64,000 bases of DNA, taken from contig NC_016132.3 in the NCBI RefSeq assembly GCF_000005505.3, positions 19,210,501 through 19,274,500 on the forward strand, given 5' to 3'. The notes beneath the pieces were generated by a model. The model saw only the letters and a list, made by a program, of their open reading frames with translations, made no database searches and had not been told where the DNA came from. The stretch is from Brachypodium distachyon. Lineage: Eukaryota > Streptophyta > Magnoliopsida > Poales > Poaceae. Made by a program: the position numbers and the translations under genes. The number at the start of each line of letters is the position of its first letter. Within the stretch, counting starts at the first letter, position 1. Of this stretch, positions 1 to 12,229 are shown in pieces.

Positions 1-1009
1 TACCAAAACATTTTATAAAAGGTTATAAAAGGAAAGAGCGACTAGCATGGATTGCAAGAACACAAGAATTTCGCAGCAAGACAGCGCAATTTTCTCAGTC
101 AATAAATGGTTGCTCCACCGGGAAAGAAAAAAAAAAGAACAGCTTCTTTAGTAGCTGTTATAAGTGGATGTAGTAACTGCTGTCAAAAATAATAAGTGGG
201 TGTAGTACCTAGAATTCATCATGTGGAGGGACATGCACGCCCCAATCGACATCCAACAATCGGCTATGGCTATCCCAGATCCTAATCTCCAGCAGCGTGC
301 GGCACTGGGTTGCGAATTGCGATGCCCATCGTACCGAAACTTTCGGCAAGCCAGCTGTGGAGCAGCTCACATATCACCACCGCCGCAGCCCCTATCAGGT
401 TGGAATGAAGCGTCCGCCAAGGAGCTGACTTCTGCATGAGTGAGTGGCTTTTTCTGCTGTCAAACTCGGTTTACCAGAATCTCCATGTGATCTTGTTACA
501 CTTATAACCAAAATTGGGCAAACGTCAAACAGTTGAGGCACACACTATTTGGCAAGAATTTGCGAGTATCTCGATCATCACGAATAGACGAAAGGTCGCC
601 CGAGGCTGGCTGACTGCTTAGCAGACTAGTCCTGCCTTAAGCTCCTCTAGCCTGTGGGGAATCCAGGATCCATTTCCGGACCTCGGAATCAAGACTCAAG
701 AGTGCTTGTCGGTGGAAAAAAAAAACTACACGGTTATCTATAATCTCTATAAGATTCATCCCCACTAAGTGCAGTTAATGTTTGCAAGCTGAAACCACAT
801 GCTTCCACGTCATCTGAAATATTTGCTTCCTTGGATGCCATGTTTACGGCTGGGATTAGCGTTCCTAACCTGAGTCTTTTCACTTAATGCTAATTAGCCC
901 AGCCCAATTAGTGGTCCGTATAGGCCGAGCCCTCCAACTCCAAGGCTTCAAGGCTCAAGACCGAGCGAAGGGGCAAAGCCATGTTCGGTGTCAACTGAAA
1001 AACACAAAA

Positions 1010-1540
1010 AAACACCGGAACTTCCTCGGCGGCAGGGGAAAAGCTAGGGATAGCGGCGCTGCTGCCTGCTGGCCTGCCGTCCGAGCCATCCCTCCATGCC
1101 GGCACCGAAAACCGCCGGATGATCTCTCATCTTCCCCGTAGCCGCCGCTATTATTCCTCTACCAAGCTTCAATGCGCCAGTAACCGTCAGCGTGACCTGC
1201 GGCAGAACGTGAAGAGGCGCTCCATCCATTTTAATGGCTTCCATCAGCTAGCTGCCGTACATGAGTCCCCTTCCGGAGTGCGTCTCCTCCCTTCCCCCCA
1301 CCGCGTCTCTATATTCACCCCCTCTTTCTCCTCCCCTCCCCACCGTGTCTATGTTTACCAAGCAGTAGCAGATTAGCAGTGCAGCGGTGTTAGTTCCCTA
1401 GCAAAAAAAACCACTGGTGGCAACATCCCTAGCAGCGACGCACACCCTCCCCTCGCCGGAGTTGGCGAGCCGCAGTCTTTCCCCTCCAGGAGTCGTGGTC
1501 CCTCCGAGTCTCTGACGCCTCCGGAATAAGATGAGTATTA
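1010..1540 (+). promoter_or_regulatory. Possible promoter and transcript leader (weak)
   Basis: This island is much richer in C and T than its surroundings, with runs of CCTCCC and TCTCC typical of grass 5' leaders. A TATA-like CTATATTCA lies near 1,306, followed by a pyrimidine-rich tract. It could be the promoter and leader of a spliced plus-strand transcript, but no start codon with a usable frame follows. It could belong to a long non-coding RNA, or to a distant first exon of the MYB-CC gene 5.9 kb downstream. Only composition and one weak motif support it. Confidence 0.2.
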
Positions 1541-3370
1541 TTAGTTAAGCTCATATGTGCTTTGATCTTCCCATCTGCTTCTCCATGTCATATTCCCTTT
1601 GCCCAGATCGTTTTACTTGGTTGCAGGTTTTGCTTCATAGGTGATTGATAAAATTCCTATGTGAACTGATGTTCCTTCGTGCAGCAAAGATTGTAGATGA
1701 AGATCCTCCATGGCGTGGTATCAATGTGCTTCTATGAAACAAAATCAATCGCATGTATTTATCATAATTGACGTCCTGCATAAGAGGTTACATGCATAAG
1801 ATGATAAAAAAGAAGAAGCACTTCCAATTGTCATCTTGCCGTGATCAGCACTGGTGTGCTCACATATACACTTCTTTTTGCAGATCTGGGCTGTTCTACA
1901 AAAATTGTAATTTATTATCCAATCGATACTTACATTGGATAGACCATCAATCCACGTGGGATTTTTTTTCATATCCGCTGTCCACATCAGCTCAGCTCTA
2001 CGTTTAGTTGATTATATATATGTTTGGTTTTCTTTTTTTATTAGTTCGATTTGATTTGCTTGCTATAGTAATATCTTCACGACGAATGTCATTATTTCAC
2101 TCATCCTTTAAAAACAATATTGCAAGAATCCATGTTTATGTTCAACCTCACTCACACTTATATTTTCTTCTACAGTGTTTCAGATATATTTGTTCGCGAA
2201 GGAGGAATGGCTCCCATTAGCCATTTACATATTGTTCGGATTTATCATGTGAGGTAAAGAATATTGAAATTTTTGGACGAGTGTCCTTGGATCAAACAAT
2301 TATCGAATCATATGTTTAAATAGAGTCCTGCACTGTGAATCAGTGCACAAGAATGAGGGAATCTTATTATGTTGTTGCCCAAATATTTGCTTAATACATG
2401 TAAGCTTCCTTCTTTGCCTTAAATCGACCTTTCTTTATTTTTTCCGTTTTGTTGTTTGATGAAGATCCTTTTACTGACTCCATCGTAGAACCAACTAACA
2501 TTATTCTTTTCCTGCTGCAGATCCTTTGAAATATACACCATTTAGATGCAACTTTATAGTTGTTTGCATTCACCTTTTTGGTAGTTTACTGAGGGCTGAT
2601 TCAGTTCTTCTTTTTCTACTGCCATATCTTCCATGTATATGCTAATACGTATATACAACTCCTTAGACGTTTGCTTTCAGTTTCTTTGCTACCCAGACTG
2701 CTTTATGGAGACTAAATATCAGTAGTTGTGGTGAATAATAATATACTGTGAAAAGAGAAGATAATTGGTTTCCGGTACGCATAACTCCAAGAGTAGTTCA
2801 AATCAATCCAAAAATAAACCTGATTCAATCTTCATGTTACACAACATGGAATTACTTGCATGACACATAGACATAGCCCCACATTTCCTTGGGCCACTTG
2901 CTTAAAGTTTTTGGTGCCTGTGAGGGCAGGCATTCCCACAAATGCAAAAAATATAGCTGTAACTCAAATAATGAACAAAGTATTCATGCATATATGGTGG
3001 ACCTCTAAAATTCTACAAGATGACCATTTTGGTTATCTTTTAGTAGTATAATCGGGCAGTTCATGTTCATAGATTGATTTTTTTTATGTCAGTCTATTGT
3101 ATCCACATTCTTTCGTTTAGCCTGCACAACTAACCTATACAACCAAATTTTACAGTCTACATGAATTCTTGGTGCTGATTATAAATCTATGCCTTTTTTG
3201 TTGGGAATACATCTATATTTATCAAAGTGACTTTCTGCCATCATTACAACATGTTGCTGCTCGGTATAATGCGGGAAGGTAGCTCTTTTGCATGAATGTA
3301 GTTCTTTTCTAGATCATATAAAGATATTTGCTGCTCAACTAATCTCACTGATGCAATTCATTTGTCCTGT

Positions 3371-3438
3371 CTGTTTATTAGCAGTGTTTTGCTTCTCTTT
3401 TTATCTGTTTATTAGCGGTGTTTTGCTTCTCTTTTTAT
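3371..3438. repeat. 34-bp tandem duplication, two copies
   Basis: Two adjacent copies of a 34-bp unit beginning CTGTTTATTAG (3,371-3,404 and 3,405-3,438) differ at one position (AGCAG against AGCGG). This is a simple recent duplication in AT-rich intergenic DNA with no sign of function. Confidence 0.9.
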
Positions 3439-3640
3439 AAAGAATAGTTACCAGGATCCATGCTCCATGGCTACATGATGTCCTCAAGGCTTGCTAATTG
3501 TTGTTGACTATGTACCTGTACCATCCATTTGTGATCTATAATATGCAATATATGTCTGCAAATGATTTGTGCAGTCTACGCCCGGCCTATGTATGATTTA
3601 TGGTGAAACTCAAACCTGAATGTAGTCAAATAATGTAATA

Positions 3641-3763
3641 TTCCCTCCGTCCAACAAAGGATGTCTCAACTTTGACCAAATTTGAATGCATCTATACACT
3701 AAGTTATGTCTAGATACATCGAAATTTTGATAAATTTAAGACATCTTTTGTTGGACGGAGAAA
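3641..3763. mobile_element. Stowaway-type MITE
   Basis: About 123 bp with terminal inverted repeats. The left end is TTCCCTCCGTCCAACAAAGG and the right end is its diverged complement (TTTTGTTGGACGGAG). TA lies on both sides (3,639-3,640 and 3,764-3,765), the target duplication of Tc1/mariner-type MITEs. The right end has lost two bases relative to the left. The element is non-coding and would depend on a transposase from elsewhere. Confidence 0.85.
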
Positions 3764-6700
3764 TATGTTTTTTCTGTTGCTTTTGCATTTTAAACACCCA
3801 ATTTGACTCTTTGCATATCTAACTATTCCGCAGCAACGCGCGGGGAATCACCTAGTTATTCACATGTTTACGTCATGAATAGACCTAGAAGCAAACTGAC
3901 TGAAACCAATGAGGAAGAATGTGCATGTCTAGTAAGAATCAGGACATGAAAAGAAAAACTATAAATTCCAAATTTATCCTGTAGAGAAAGCATCGTCATT
4001 TTTTTCTGGGATAAATAGGTGAATCTCTACAAGTTTACCCGTGATACTGCTAGACAAATCCAAATGAACCTAACGTAAAGAGTACAGACTAATCTGCGAT
4101 AAACCACGAAGCGAAATGTGGCACCACCGCGTACAAACTAAGGGGAATATTTCTCATGAAAAGGACTAATGTTAATCTGATCATTGGAATATGAAAAAGA
4201 GAGCAAAACCAAAAGCACTGACCAGGAGCAGAAATGCCATATTCTCCAACGATGATCCCAAGAAAGAATATCAAAGATGTCCCTCTAATTGCCTCAATAT
4301 AATCTAATTTTAACCACACATATCAGTGAAACAAATCTAACCATTAACACATGGCATAAGAGCACACCACAGCTATAAACAAGGTAAAAAATCTCAAGTG
4401 CAAATTTGGCATTAGATACCATATCAGGAACGAACCTTCAGGTGCTTCCCCGGTGTCCCTGAACTGCAAGAGCATCACATAACCACTATACCAGACTAGT
4501 TGCTCAACGAGCATCACTGAACAGTAACTATCACTAAGTGTAAGATAGTCGCCGCCGTGATAGTTTATTTGGACGCTCAGGCAGCATATATTCTGTGAAA
4601 ACCACAGAAAGCTTCAGTGCTGTGCAAGGAATATTGTGATTAGGATGTGGGCAAGGCGCGTCAGGAAAAAAACTGTGCATCTAGGAGCATTGATGAGATA
4701 GAAAATGCATAAGGGGAAAAGCATAGCTCACCGAATTGTGCGTGCAACTTGAGGTTCAACACAGATGCCAAGGACACCGAGAAAAGAACTGGTGCCGCGG
4801 GCCGTGGCGCTTGGACAAAGAACCTCCATTCAAAAGATAAGTAGCTCATGCAATTGTGATGCTCTATTCATCATGGATTCCAATTGGATTTGTACTTTGC
4901 TTTATATAGCACCAACGACCAATTTACAGAGGATGATAGGAAAGGGAACAAATCGTGTACCTAGTGTACTCTTCTGCCGAAAAAAAGGATCAGAAACTTG
5001 AAAGGCACTTCAGTTTTATTGACAATGGAAATATTCTTCGACCAAAGCAATTTTCGTGCTTGCCAAAACACACACACAAAACCTTTAACTTCCACTGAGA
5101 CAAAAAAAAAGGGTTCTTTTATGCCCTTCTATTCCTCCTGATCAGCTGCATGAGAATCATTTAATTTCTTGGCAGATAATCTGATTAAAGATTAGCATGC
5201 TGGTCGATTGACGCATACTCCTTGTTTCATGCAAGAAATTCACTGCAGTAGCCTTCTATTAAATAGATAAGGCTCTACGCTGGCAAAGATGCAGAGGCAA
5301 CTGACATGAAAGAAGTTCAAAGATGCTAGAGCAGAAAGCTTAATGCATATTGAACTTGCAGTACTAGAACACCTAGCAGGACCAGTCGAAGCTGACACTG
5401 CTTTGCAAAAGATGAAGAGCAAATGATGATGCTTTGGATTCTTCTTTTGATAACTTCTTTATATGTTGATAGCAAGATAGCCCACCCTCCAGTTAGCATG
5501 CAATACATGATAGGTACATAGCTAAGAAAAATAAACTGCATTAAGAAGAAAAAGAAACATAAATTGACATATCATGCTACACAGATGTGCATAGTCATCA
5601 GCATACAAGAGTAAGCACAGTAACTTTATTAATGGAAACGATCGTACTTTTTGGAAGAGAAAAGAAAGATATAGCATAAAAAGAAAGTTATGGTACCAAT
5701 TTACCATTGCTAGTGACTAGCAAAGAAAGCTCTTAATAGAAGGGATAAAGGTTCAGCGCAGTGCCATCGGTGTTAGTGAAGCAGAAAGAGAGATATTCCT
5801 GATAGTTCATTCCCTTAAGTACAGAAGACCTTTAAATTGTCACAGCTGAAAATCGGTCCCATTTGTCAACAATGACATATACCCCTGACACAGTTCTAAT
5901 GAGGTGCCACTTCAATAGTTCAATCAACCGAATCACACACAGAGCTGGTGCAATGGTACAATGTTAAGCATAGCGAAATACATGAGCGCTTGTATGAATT
6001 GTTTTCTTTTTTATACTTTCCTTTGTTAAGCATGACATGACATATGAGGATAGCTCATTCTTGTTCTATTGGTGTCCCAAAGAAAAGAATTATGAAGGCA
6101 AATTGATGAAATGCAGAGAACTTTGAAACTTGACTACAGGATGAGAACAAAACCAGATCCTTAAGTGCCGCAAAACACATCTCCCGGTGAACTAGACATG
6201 AATTGACTGAATTTGTATCCATGTAATGATTTAAAAGGAAAAGGGATGGAGGAAATAGAACGCCTACACTTGCTTACAACATCTGGCTTTTCAATGCCTT
6301 GGTTGAGAAGAATGATTGCAATAAACCAGCTACTTATGTAGCAAGAAGTACCGAAATGATGAATTTTCTGTAACATATACAGGAACATAGCACCTAAGTG
6401 CTGTTTGTTTGACTGGTGATGATTAAAAGCAAAGTGGTCTGGTTCAAAAGGAGCTTATCCCATGTAAAGAGCAGAGGCCTTTCCTAAGAGCTTGTTCATA
6501 ATGCCTTGGTTGAGCATAAGCCTTTCCTAAGACTGGACTACAATGTGAATATGTACCAATCTTAGAAAAGGACACTGATGGAACTTGTGCTTGTTCATAT
6601 TCTATGCACTTTATAGTAGCACAAAGGACAGAATAAAATTGATAGGAAAAATATGTTTCCGTGTGTCAGATATCACTCTCCAAGAAGGCAACGAGTATCA

Positions 6701-7418
6701 AGTAATGTAAAAAGAAATGTCATTGTTTCATTTGAACAAAAGATAACATATTGCATTCCACTATAAACATTAAAATTATTAATCACGTAAACCCAACAAC
6801 ACTAAAGTACTTCTAAATACGAACTAAATTACCTCCAAAGAAGCTACGCAAATATTTCCATCTGGTGATTCAGTGAATTATTCAGAAAAGGCATCTTTCA
6901 GACCAACCAGATAGCAGAATAATATGCCAGAAAGCAACATTCAGAAAGGAAATCACTCCAGTTTTAGGTATTTATCCTATACACATACTTCTACTGATCT
7001 AATGAGTAAACCATGCAGATGAAGTTCCCATAAAAAAGGCAGAGAAACCTGACATTTTGATTTTCGCTATTGTTTCCAGAATAACTGAGGACGGCATCTT
7101 CTGTCAGTTGCATTAAAGATTGTTCCTTCCTTGTTTGTTCCAAGATGCTAGATTCTATGTTTCACCATATAAGGAGTCCCTCACGAGGCATTCCTTATCA
7201 ACCTGAAAGACCAAAAGGGTATCAACAGGCTTAAGCTTGCTCGGACAATAGTGCAGGTATTTGTCTTGTCAGTAGGGAAACACTCATAAACATTTCAACG
7301 TCCAAGGGCAAAGAGAAAGGACACGGCTGGAGAACACAAGTAAGAGAAATTGGTTAAATCTTTTGTCCCTTCATGTTTCTGTTATTCTAATACTATCCAT
7401 TCTACTCTACAGCAGAAG
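3764..7418. other. AT-rich intergenic DNA; possible 5' leader and introns of the MYB-CC gene
   Basis: No gene is assigned. Two minus-strand stretches look mildly coding and end at GT donor-like sites: about 4,215-4,300 (hydrophobic, ends before GTCAGT) and about 4,730-4,840 (ends before GTGAGC). I could not link them into a gene or recognise a family. The last bases before 7,419 include a pyrimidine-rich tract ending in ACAGCAG, a good splice acceptor just before the MYB-CC start codon, so part of this DNA is probably leader intron. Confidence 0.4.
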
Positions 7419-9876
7419 ATGTATCACCAACATCAAGGTCCAAGTGAGCTCTTCAGTACTAGGACGACCTTTCCAATGGAACGACATCTGTTTCTGCATG
7501 GAGGAAGTACACAAGATTCTGGGCTAGTTCTTTCAACTGATGCTAAACCTAGACTGAAATGGACACCCGAGTTACATCAGAGATTTGTAGATGCGGTCAA
7601 TCAATTAGGTGGAGCAGAGAGTAAGTATACGATTCTTAATCTACTCAATCTACAGAAGCCAGCTGAATTCTTATACTCGCATTCATCACCCAGAAGCTAC
7701 ACCAAAAACAGTCATGAGGCTTATGGGCATCCCAGGACTCACCCTGTATCATCTCAAAAGCCACCTCCAGGTATCTGATGATCAGAAATTCTCCTATTAA
7801 AAGTGGCACCTATAACTGCAGCACAAGTCATCATTTCTTTAATGTTTCAGAAATACAGGCTCAGTAAGAACCTCCAAGCTCAAGTTAACGTTGGGACAAC
7901 AAAGAACGGTGAGTAAAAGTTTAACTTCCATAGTTCCATCTTTACCATTATAATAAAATTGTATAATAACACAATTCATGAAAATTTGCAGCTATAGGAT
8001 GTGCAGTTGTAGCTGATAGCATGCCTGCAACAAGTACACCAGCAATGACCAACACAAATGTCATTCCACAGGCAGAGAAGTAAGAACATAGCCCATGCAC
8101 TTTAAAATTGTATATTTCATGTGAATATTGAAGTAAATAATCTCTTTTACTCGGTGCCAGAACTATTCAAATTGGTGAAGCCCTACAGATGCAAATCGAG
8201 GTGCAGAGGCAGCTAAACGAGCAACTCGAGGTAAGGCGCTAAAAGTACTTGTGTAATAAGCTCTTAGCCAAGATCATTCACCAGATGTATGCAGTAGATT
8301 GAAAGATATAACCTAAACCAAGCATCCAGCTAGCACCCCCTGTGCCAATCGAAGTGGAAATGACTGAGTTCCAAATCTTTGTTTGATATCACTGACGGGC
8401 ACGCTTCCCTCTGGGAATGGCCCCATAAAACGAATTACAATCTAGCGATTAAATGACTACTTCCTCTGTACTCCCTCCGTTTCTCAAAAATGGCGCGTTC
8501 AACTTTGACCAACAATTAGACCAATGATATGTGGGTTACGTGCTACAAAAATTCAATCACTTGATTCGTATTAAAAAAAGTTTCCAATGGTATATACTCC
8601 CTCCGTTCCATAATTCTTGTCTCAAATTTGCCCAAAAATGGATGTATCTATTTCTAAAAAGCGTCTAGATGCATGTAATATTTCGACAAGAATTATGGAA
8701 CGGAGGGAGTAGTTTGTAACACATAATCAACATATTATTGGTCTATTTGATGGTCAAAGTTAAACCTCGAAATGCACGGGTGCCATTCTTTGAGAAATGG
8801 AGGCAATATTTCCTTGGTTAAGAAGACAAGGCTTTGACCAACAATTACTCCCCATAAATAAGTGGTTTATGTGACATAAGATTGATGTCATTAGATTGTA
8901 TTCGATAGTACATCTGACTATGATTACGTATCACATAAACAACATATCTATTTGAGTATCTGCAAGTCAGAGTCTTGTCTCAGTCAATCAAAATACACCC
9001 CATATAACCGTACAGGAGCACTAAATCAATCTTCTGATTTAGCAGTGGACTTCTATCAAATTCTAGCAAAGCAACATATTATGCATTCAGTGCCTACATT
9101 TCCATGAACAATCAGTAGATAGTTCTTACCTGAAACTAAATTGGCAACAGGTACAACGGCATCTACAACTACGGATAGAAGCCCAAGGGAAGTATCTGCA
9201 GTCAGTTCTAGAGCAGGCACAAGAGAGCCTTGGAAAACAGAATTTGGGTCCTGCAAACCTGGAGGATGCAAAAATAAAAATATCAGAACTAGTCTCACAA
9301 GTATCAAATGAATGTTTCAGCAATGCAGTTACAGATATAAAAGAAAGTTCAAGGATGCACAGACTAGAGCCAAGGCAAATCCAGTTTGTTGAAAGTTCAA
9401 CAAATAACTGTTTGACTGCAGCTGAAGGATACATCAATGAGCATAGACTACACAGCCATGGAGTGCTCAAAGCATATGATGATAGTTCAATATTATACAG
9501 AAAACAATCTCATGGCCATGAGTATCAATTTCCGCTTAATAGAAGCTTAAGCGAGCGTAGGATGGGTCATTTGCACAATGTAAAAGAGTACCATAAAGCA
9601 GAGTTGGGAAGTGAAAGTGACACGGAGATTCAACAGGAGTATATTACACCTCAAAAGAATGTTGGAGGCAGCACCACCAGTTCGGCTTCAGGAACCAAAG
9701 AAGGCGATATAAAGAAATTGTATCTTGAAGAACCAAGCTGCAAGAGACGAGCTATGGACTATCCAAGTTTTGAACGCCCGAATTCTGGGAAGAAACTTGA
9801 TCTGAACACCCACAACACTGATGATAGTGATCAAGGTTTTAGGCATTTTGATTTAAATGGCTTCAGCTGGAGCTGA
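7419..9876 (+). CDS. MYB-CC (GARP) transcription factor, PHL7/UNE16-like
   Basis: Six coding exons fit with GT/AG borders and give 406 residues: 7419-7620, 7694-7770, 7851-7908, 7992-8079, 8161-8230 and 9151-9876. Residues 43-97 form the SHAQKYF-like MYB DNA-binding domain of the PHR/PHL family (motifs KPRLKWTPELH, KATPKTVMR, LYHLKSHLQKYRL). Residues 142-197 form the MYB-CC coiled coil with the LHEQLE-like motif (LNEQLE) and the IEAQGKYLQ motif. The C terminus carries LDLN, an EAR-like repressor motif, and ends in DLNGFSWS, the ending I associate with Arabidopsis PHL7/UNE16. Such nuclear proteins bind P1BS-type sites as dimers; some act in phosphate signalling, but this subgroup's targets are less clear. 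I chose 7,419 over an in-frame ATG at 7,350 because a splice acceptor directly precedes it and because the protein then starts like its relatives. The 920-bp last intron holds two nested MITEs. The gene looks intact. Confidence 0.93.
8471..8806. mobile_element. Stowaway-type MITE in the last intron of the MYB-CC gene (outer element)
   Basis: The left end is CTCCCTCCGTTTCTCAAAAA after TA (8,469-8,470). The right end is a diverged complement (TTTGAGAAATGGAGGCAA) followed by TA (8,807-8,808). An arm beginning AACTTTGACCAACAATTAG recurs inverted as GGTCAAAGTTAAAC at the other end. Without the inner element it is about 220 bp. It lies entirely inside the intron and does not touch either splice site. 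Confidence 0.8.
8597..8709. mobile_element. Stowaway-type MITE nested inside another MITE
   Basis: A 113-bp element with near-perfect terminal inverted repeats: CTCCCTCCGTTCCATAATTC on the left and GAATTATGGAACGGAGGGAG on the right, flanked by TA (8,595-8,596 and 8,710-8,711). It sits within the arms of the outer MITE, so it inserted later. The ends are far better preserved than those of the outer copy, which agrees with that order. Confidence 0.95.
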
Positions 9877-10923
9877 ATTGATAAATGATAATGATATGCA
9901 TATGATCAAAGAGAAGAAATGAGCATACAAATAATTTCTCCCAGCATTCTACCATCATTATTCAGCGATTAAACTGTACGCTTCAAGACAAAAAATACTA
10001 GTACAATACGGAAGAGTTTAAACCACTCAGTACAGAAACGTACGGATCGGCAGTTTAAATCCCCATTTCAAGAAAAAATGCAACAAGAAATAAACAGGTT
10101 ATGAAATGCGTACATGAACAAAAGGAATATGAATGGAATAGGAACACTAGTATAGTAGGGTACCATGCGTTACTATGGCACAAAAAAACAATATAAAGAT
10201 GCATTGATTGAGTGCGACACCCCTGAGTTCTTCCCGTGTGTCGTGACCAAAGACAGTATATTTCTTTCATTACATACCTCTCCGATGACAAACGTTATTA
10301 GTAAACTAGAGCTAACTAAGCATCGCAGTTATTGCAAGAAAACCATAAGTACCATAGTGAGAACTACTCATCCAGGAATGCCATTTTTTTCCAAATTTAA
10401 GCAGTAAGAATAACAGGAACTACCAGAACCTTACCATGCAAGTAACACCATTAAATCAATTTAGTAACACAAGTTATCCATGACATTATGGACAGAGGCT
10501 TTAAGCACAACTCGGATTTGAAAAAAAAATGAACATAGTTAACTAAGATTCCAGAGAATCATAGGTACAACAAAAATGAAAGTAATTCCTCCACAATCAC
10601 CATCTCTGCTAGATAGCAGAAGACACAACCAGCATAGCATATAAACTGATATGTCCGGTCATCCACATAGCATAAACAAGGTAAAATCTGCGGCTGCACA
10701 TTATTTATATACCAACAGGCAACAGCAACTTATTGCATAATCCAATTAACAGCTGTCAATGAAGGAGCGAGCTATGGCGGCACATCATAATTCATAATAT
10801 ATGTATCTATTCCTTTGTTCCTCTCCTTATTCTCAACTATACTTGCTACAAGAGCAGAGCGCTGTATGATGTATGTAACTAGAAATACTTATGATGGAAA
10901 ATCCAGAAACGTTTGGGGCATCA
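9877..10923. other. Gap between convergent genes
   Basis: This holds the 3' ends of the plus-strand MYB-CC gene and the minus-strand At5g19025-like gene, which converge. It is AT-rich with no coding frame I can support. I cannot place poly(A) sites with confidence. Confidence 0.5.
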
Positions 10924-11640
10924 CTACTTCTTGATCCGGCGCACCTTCTTGGCGCCCCAGACCTCCATCCTCCCCTTGGGGCACCCGCACGGCGCACGGA
11001 AGGTGAGCACGGTGCGTCCGTTAGGTGGCGCCATCTTCCTAAGCTCAGCCTCGAGCTCCCGGTGCTCATCGCCGAGCTCGACGGGGCGGGCCGCCCCGGC
11101 AGCCGCGAGCAGCGCCGCTTGGCCGGCCACCGGCAGCAGCCTCCCGCGTACGCACTCCTCCGTCTCGAGCTGGATGTCGAACTCCACCGCCTTGCGCAGG
11201 CCGCGGCAGCGGGGCTTGCCGCACTTGCGGGCGTGGTGCCCGGCCACCTCCCACGCAAGCAGCCCCGCCACGGCCGCCACCGCGGCGCCCGCGCCCGCCG
11301 CGAACGCCACGTACAGGTAGGGCTCGTCCGGGTACTGGCGCAGCAGCTCCCCGACCTCCAGGGCTAGCAGCGTGACGTAGGGGGCAGCGAGGAAGGCGAG
11401 CGCGCCGAGGACGGCGAGCAGCGCGAGCGCGTCCAGGGCCGCCATCGGGGAGTGGTCGCACAGGGAGGGGAATAGCCTCCGCTGCTGCTGCTGCCGCCGC
11501 GAAGACGAGGATGTGGGCGCGCGGCGGGAGCGGGGGCATGGCGGGTAGTCCGAGGAGCCGCCGGCACCGGCCGCGGCGGCGCGGCGGCGGCGGTGCTCGA
11601 AGGCGCGGAGGAACTCGATGAGGCTGCGGCAGTCCGCCAT
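10924..11640 (-). CDS. Membrane protein, At5g19025-like (ribosomal L34e-superfamily label)
   Basis: A single-exon frame of 238 residues with strong GC bias. The N terminus (MADCRSLIEFLRAFE) is the hallmark of the plant family annotated as 'uncharacterized protein At5g19025' or 'ribosomal protein L34e superfamily'; despite that label it is not known as a ribosomal protein. Two membrane segments are visible at about residues 68-95 and 109-133. They are followed by a cysteine-containing basic motif (RKCGKPRCRGLR, 138-149) and the conserved KAVEFDIQLETEECV. The C terminus has APCGCPKGRMEVWG and a basic tail KKVRRIKK. The domain order and length suit the family. Function is unknown; I infer an endomembrane or plasma-membrane protein with a cytosolic cysteine-rich tail. 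Residues 17-60 are low-complexity (Arg, Ala, Ser, Gln) and probably disordered. Several longer frames on both strands here are GC shadows. Confidence 0.9.
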   Translation of the reverse strand: MADCRSLIEFLRAFEHRRRRAAAAGAGGSSDYPPCPRSRRAPTSSSSRRQQQQRRLFPSLCDHSPMAALDALALLAVLGALAFLAAPYVTLLALEVGELLRQYPDEPYLYVAFAAGAGAAVAAVAGLLAWEVAGHHARKCGKPRCRGLRKAVEFDIQLETEECVRGRLLPVAGQAALLAAAGAARPVELGDEHRELEAELRKMAPPNGRTVLTFRAPCGCPKGRMEVWGAKKVRRIKK

Positions 11641-12229
11641 GGCGTCCGGGGCCGAGGTATCGGAATGGGAATTTGGGATCGGGATCTCGGTGGGGTGCGG
11701 GCTGCGGCCTAGCCCCGCTTGCGGGATCGGATCGGTGCGCTGCGCCCGGGTTTTTCAGGCTCGGTTGGTACGCGGTTCCGTCTGGGTCGCCGTTGGAGTG
11801 TGGCGCGGGAGGAACGAAGGAAGGCACACGGAAAGGAGCCTTCGGGTTCTGCTTTCTTTATCCTTTTTCCGTCTGGATGGATTTCGTCAATTTTTCTTTT
11901 CTTTTCCTCTCGTGCAAGGTGAACGTCATGCTTTCTAAAAAGAAAAAGGTTCACATCATGCTTACACGGCATTTCTTTTTCCACAACTGCTTGACTGCTG
12001 GACCATGCAGTTTTACGGAGAAAGGTTCAATTGCACCGAATGGATGGATAAAATACTTGCCAAAATATAGAAGGACTTCAAATTTAGAGTTTGAGTCCGG
12101 TTTAAGATTTTGCTTCCGTGTACGTCGTTATAAGTCTTTGATGTAAAGTGTAAACCTATTTTCATCGGTTTATGACACGAACTATAACTTCGCATGCTTG
12201 AGGCATATCATCCCTAATTTCTTGAGTCG

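Larger units (their letters stand above)
1..3640. other. Intergenic DNA without a recognised gene
   Basis: I find no convincing protein-coding gene here. The stretch is AT-rich except for a GC- and pyrimidine-rich block at about 1,010-1,540, described separately. Short open frames look random. A segment near 1,684-1,736 can be read as a short peptide after a plausible AG acceptor, but it stops almost at once and matches no family I know. A 34-bp direct duplication lies at 3,371-3,438. Confidence 0.5.

Noticed and set aside
4089..4849. Minus-strand exon-like stretches at about 4.2-4.8 kb
   Set aside because: Donor-like sites are present, but no acceptors, start or family could be joined into a gene model.
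11066..11827. 253-codon minus-strand frame over the At5g19025-like gene
   Set aside because: It is a frame shadow of the 238-residue protein, which has the family start and motifs.
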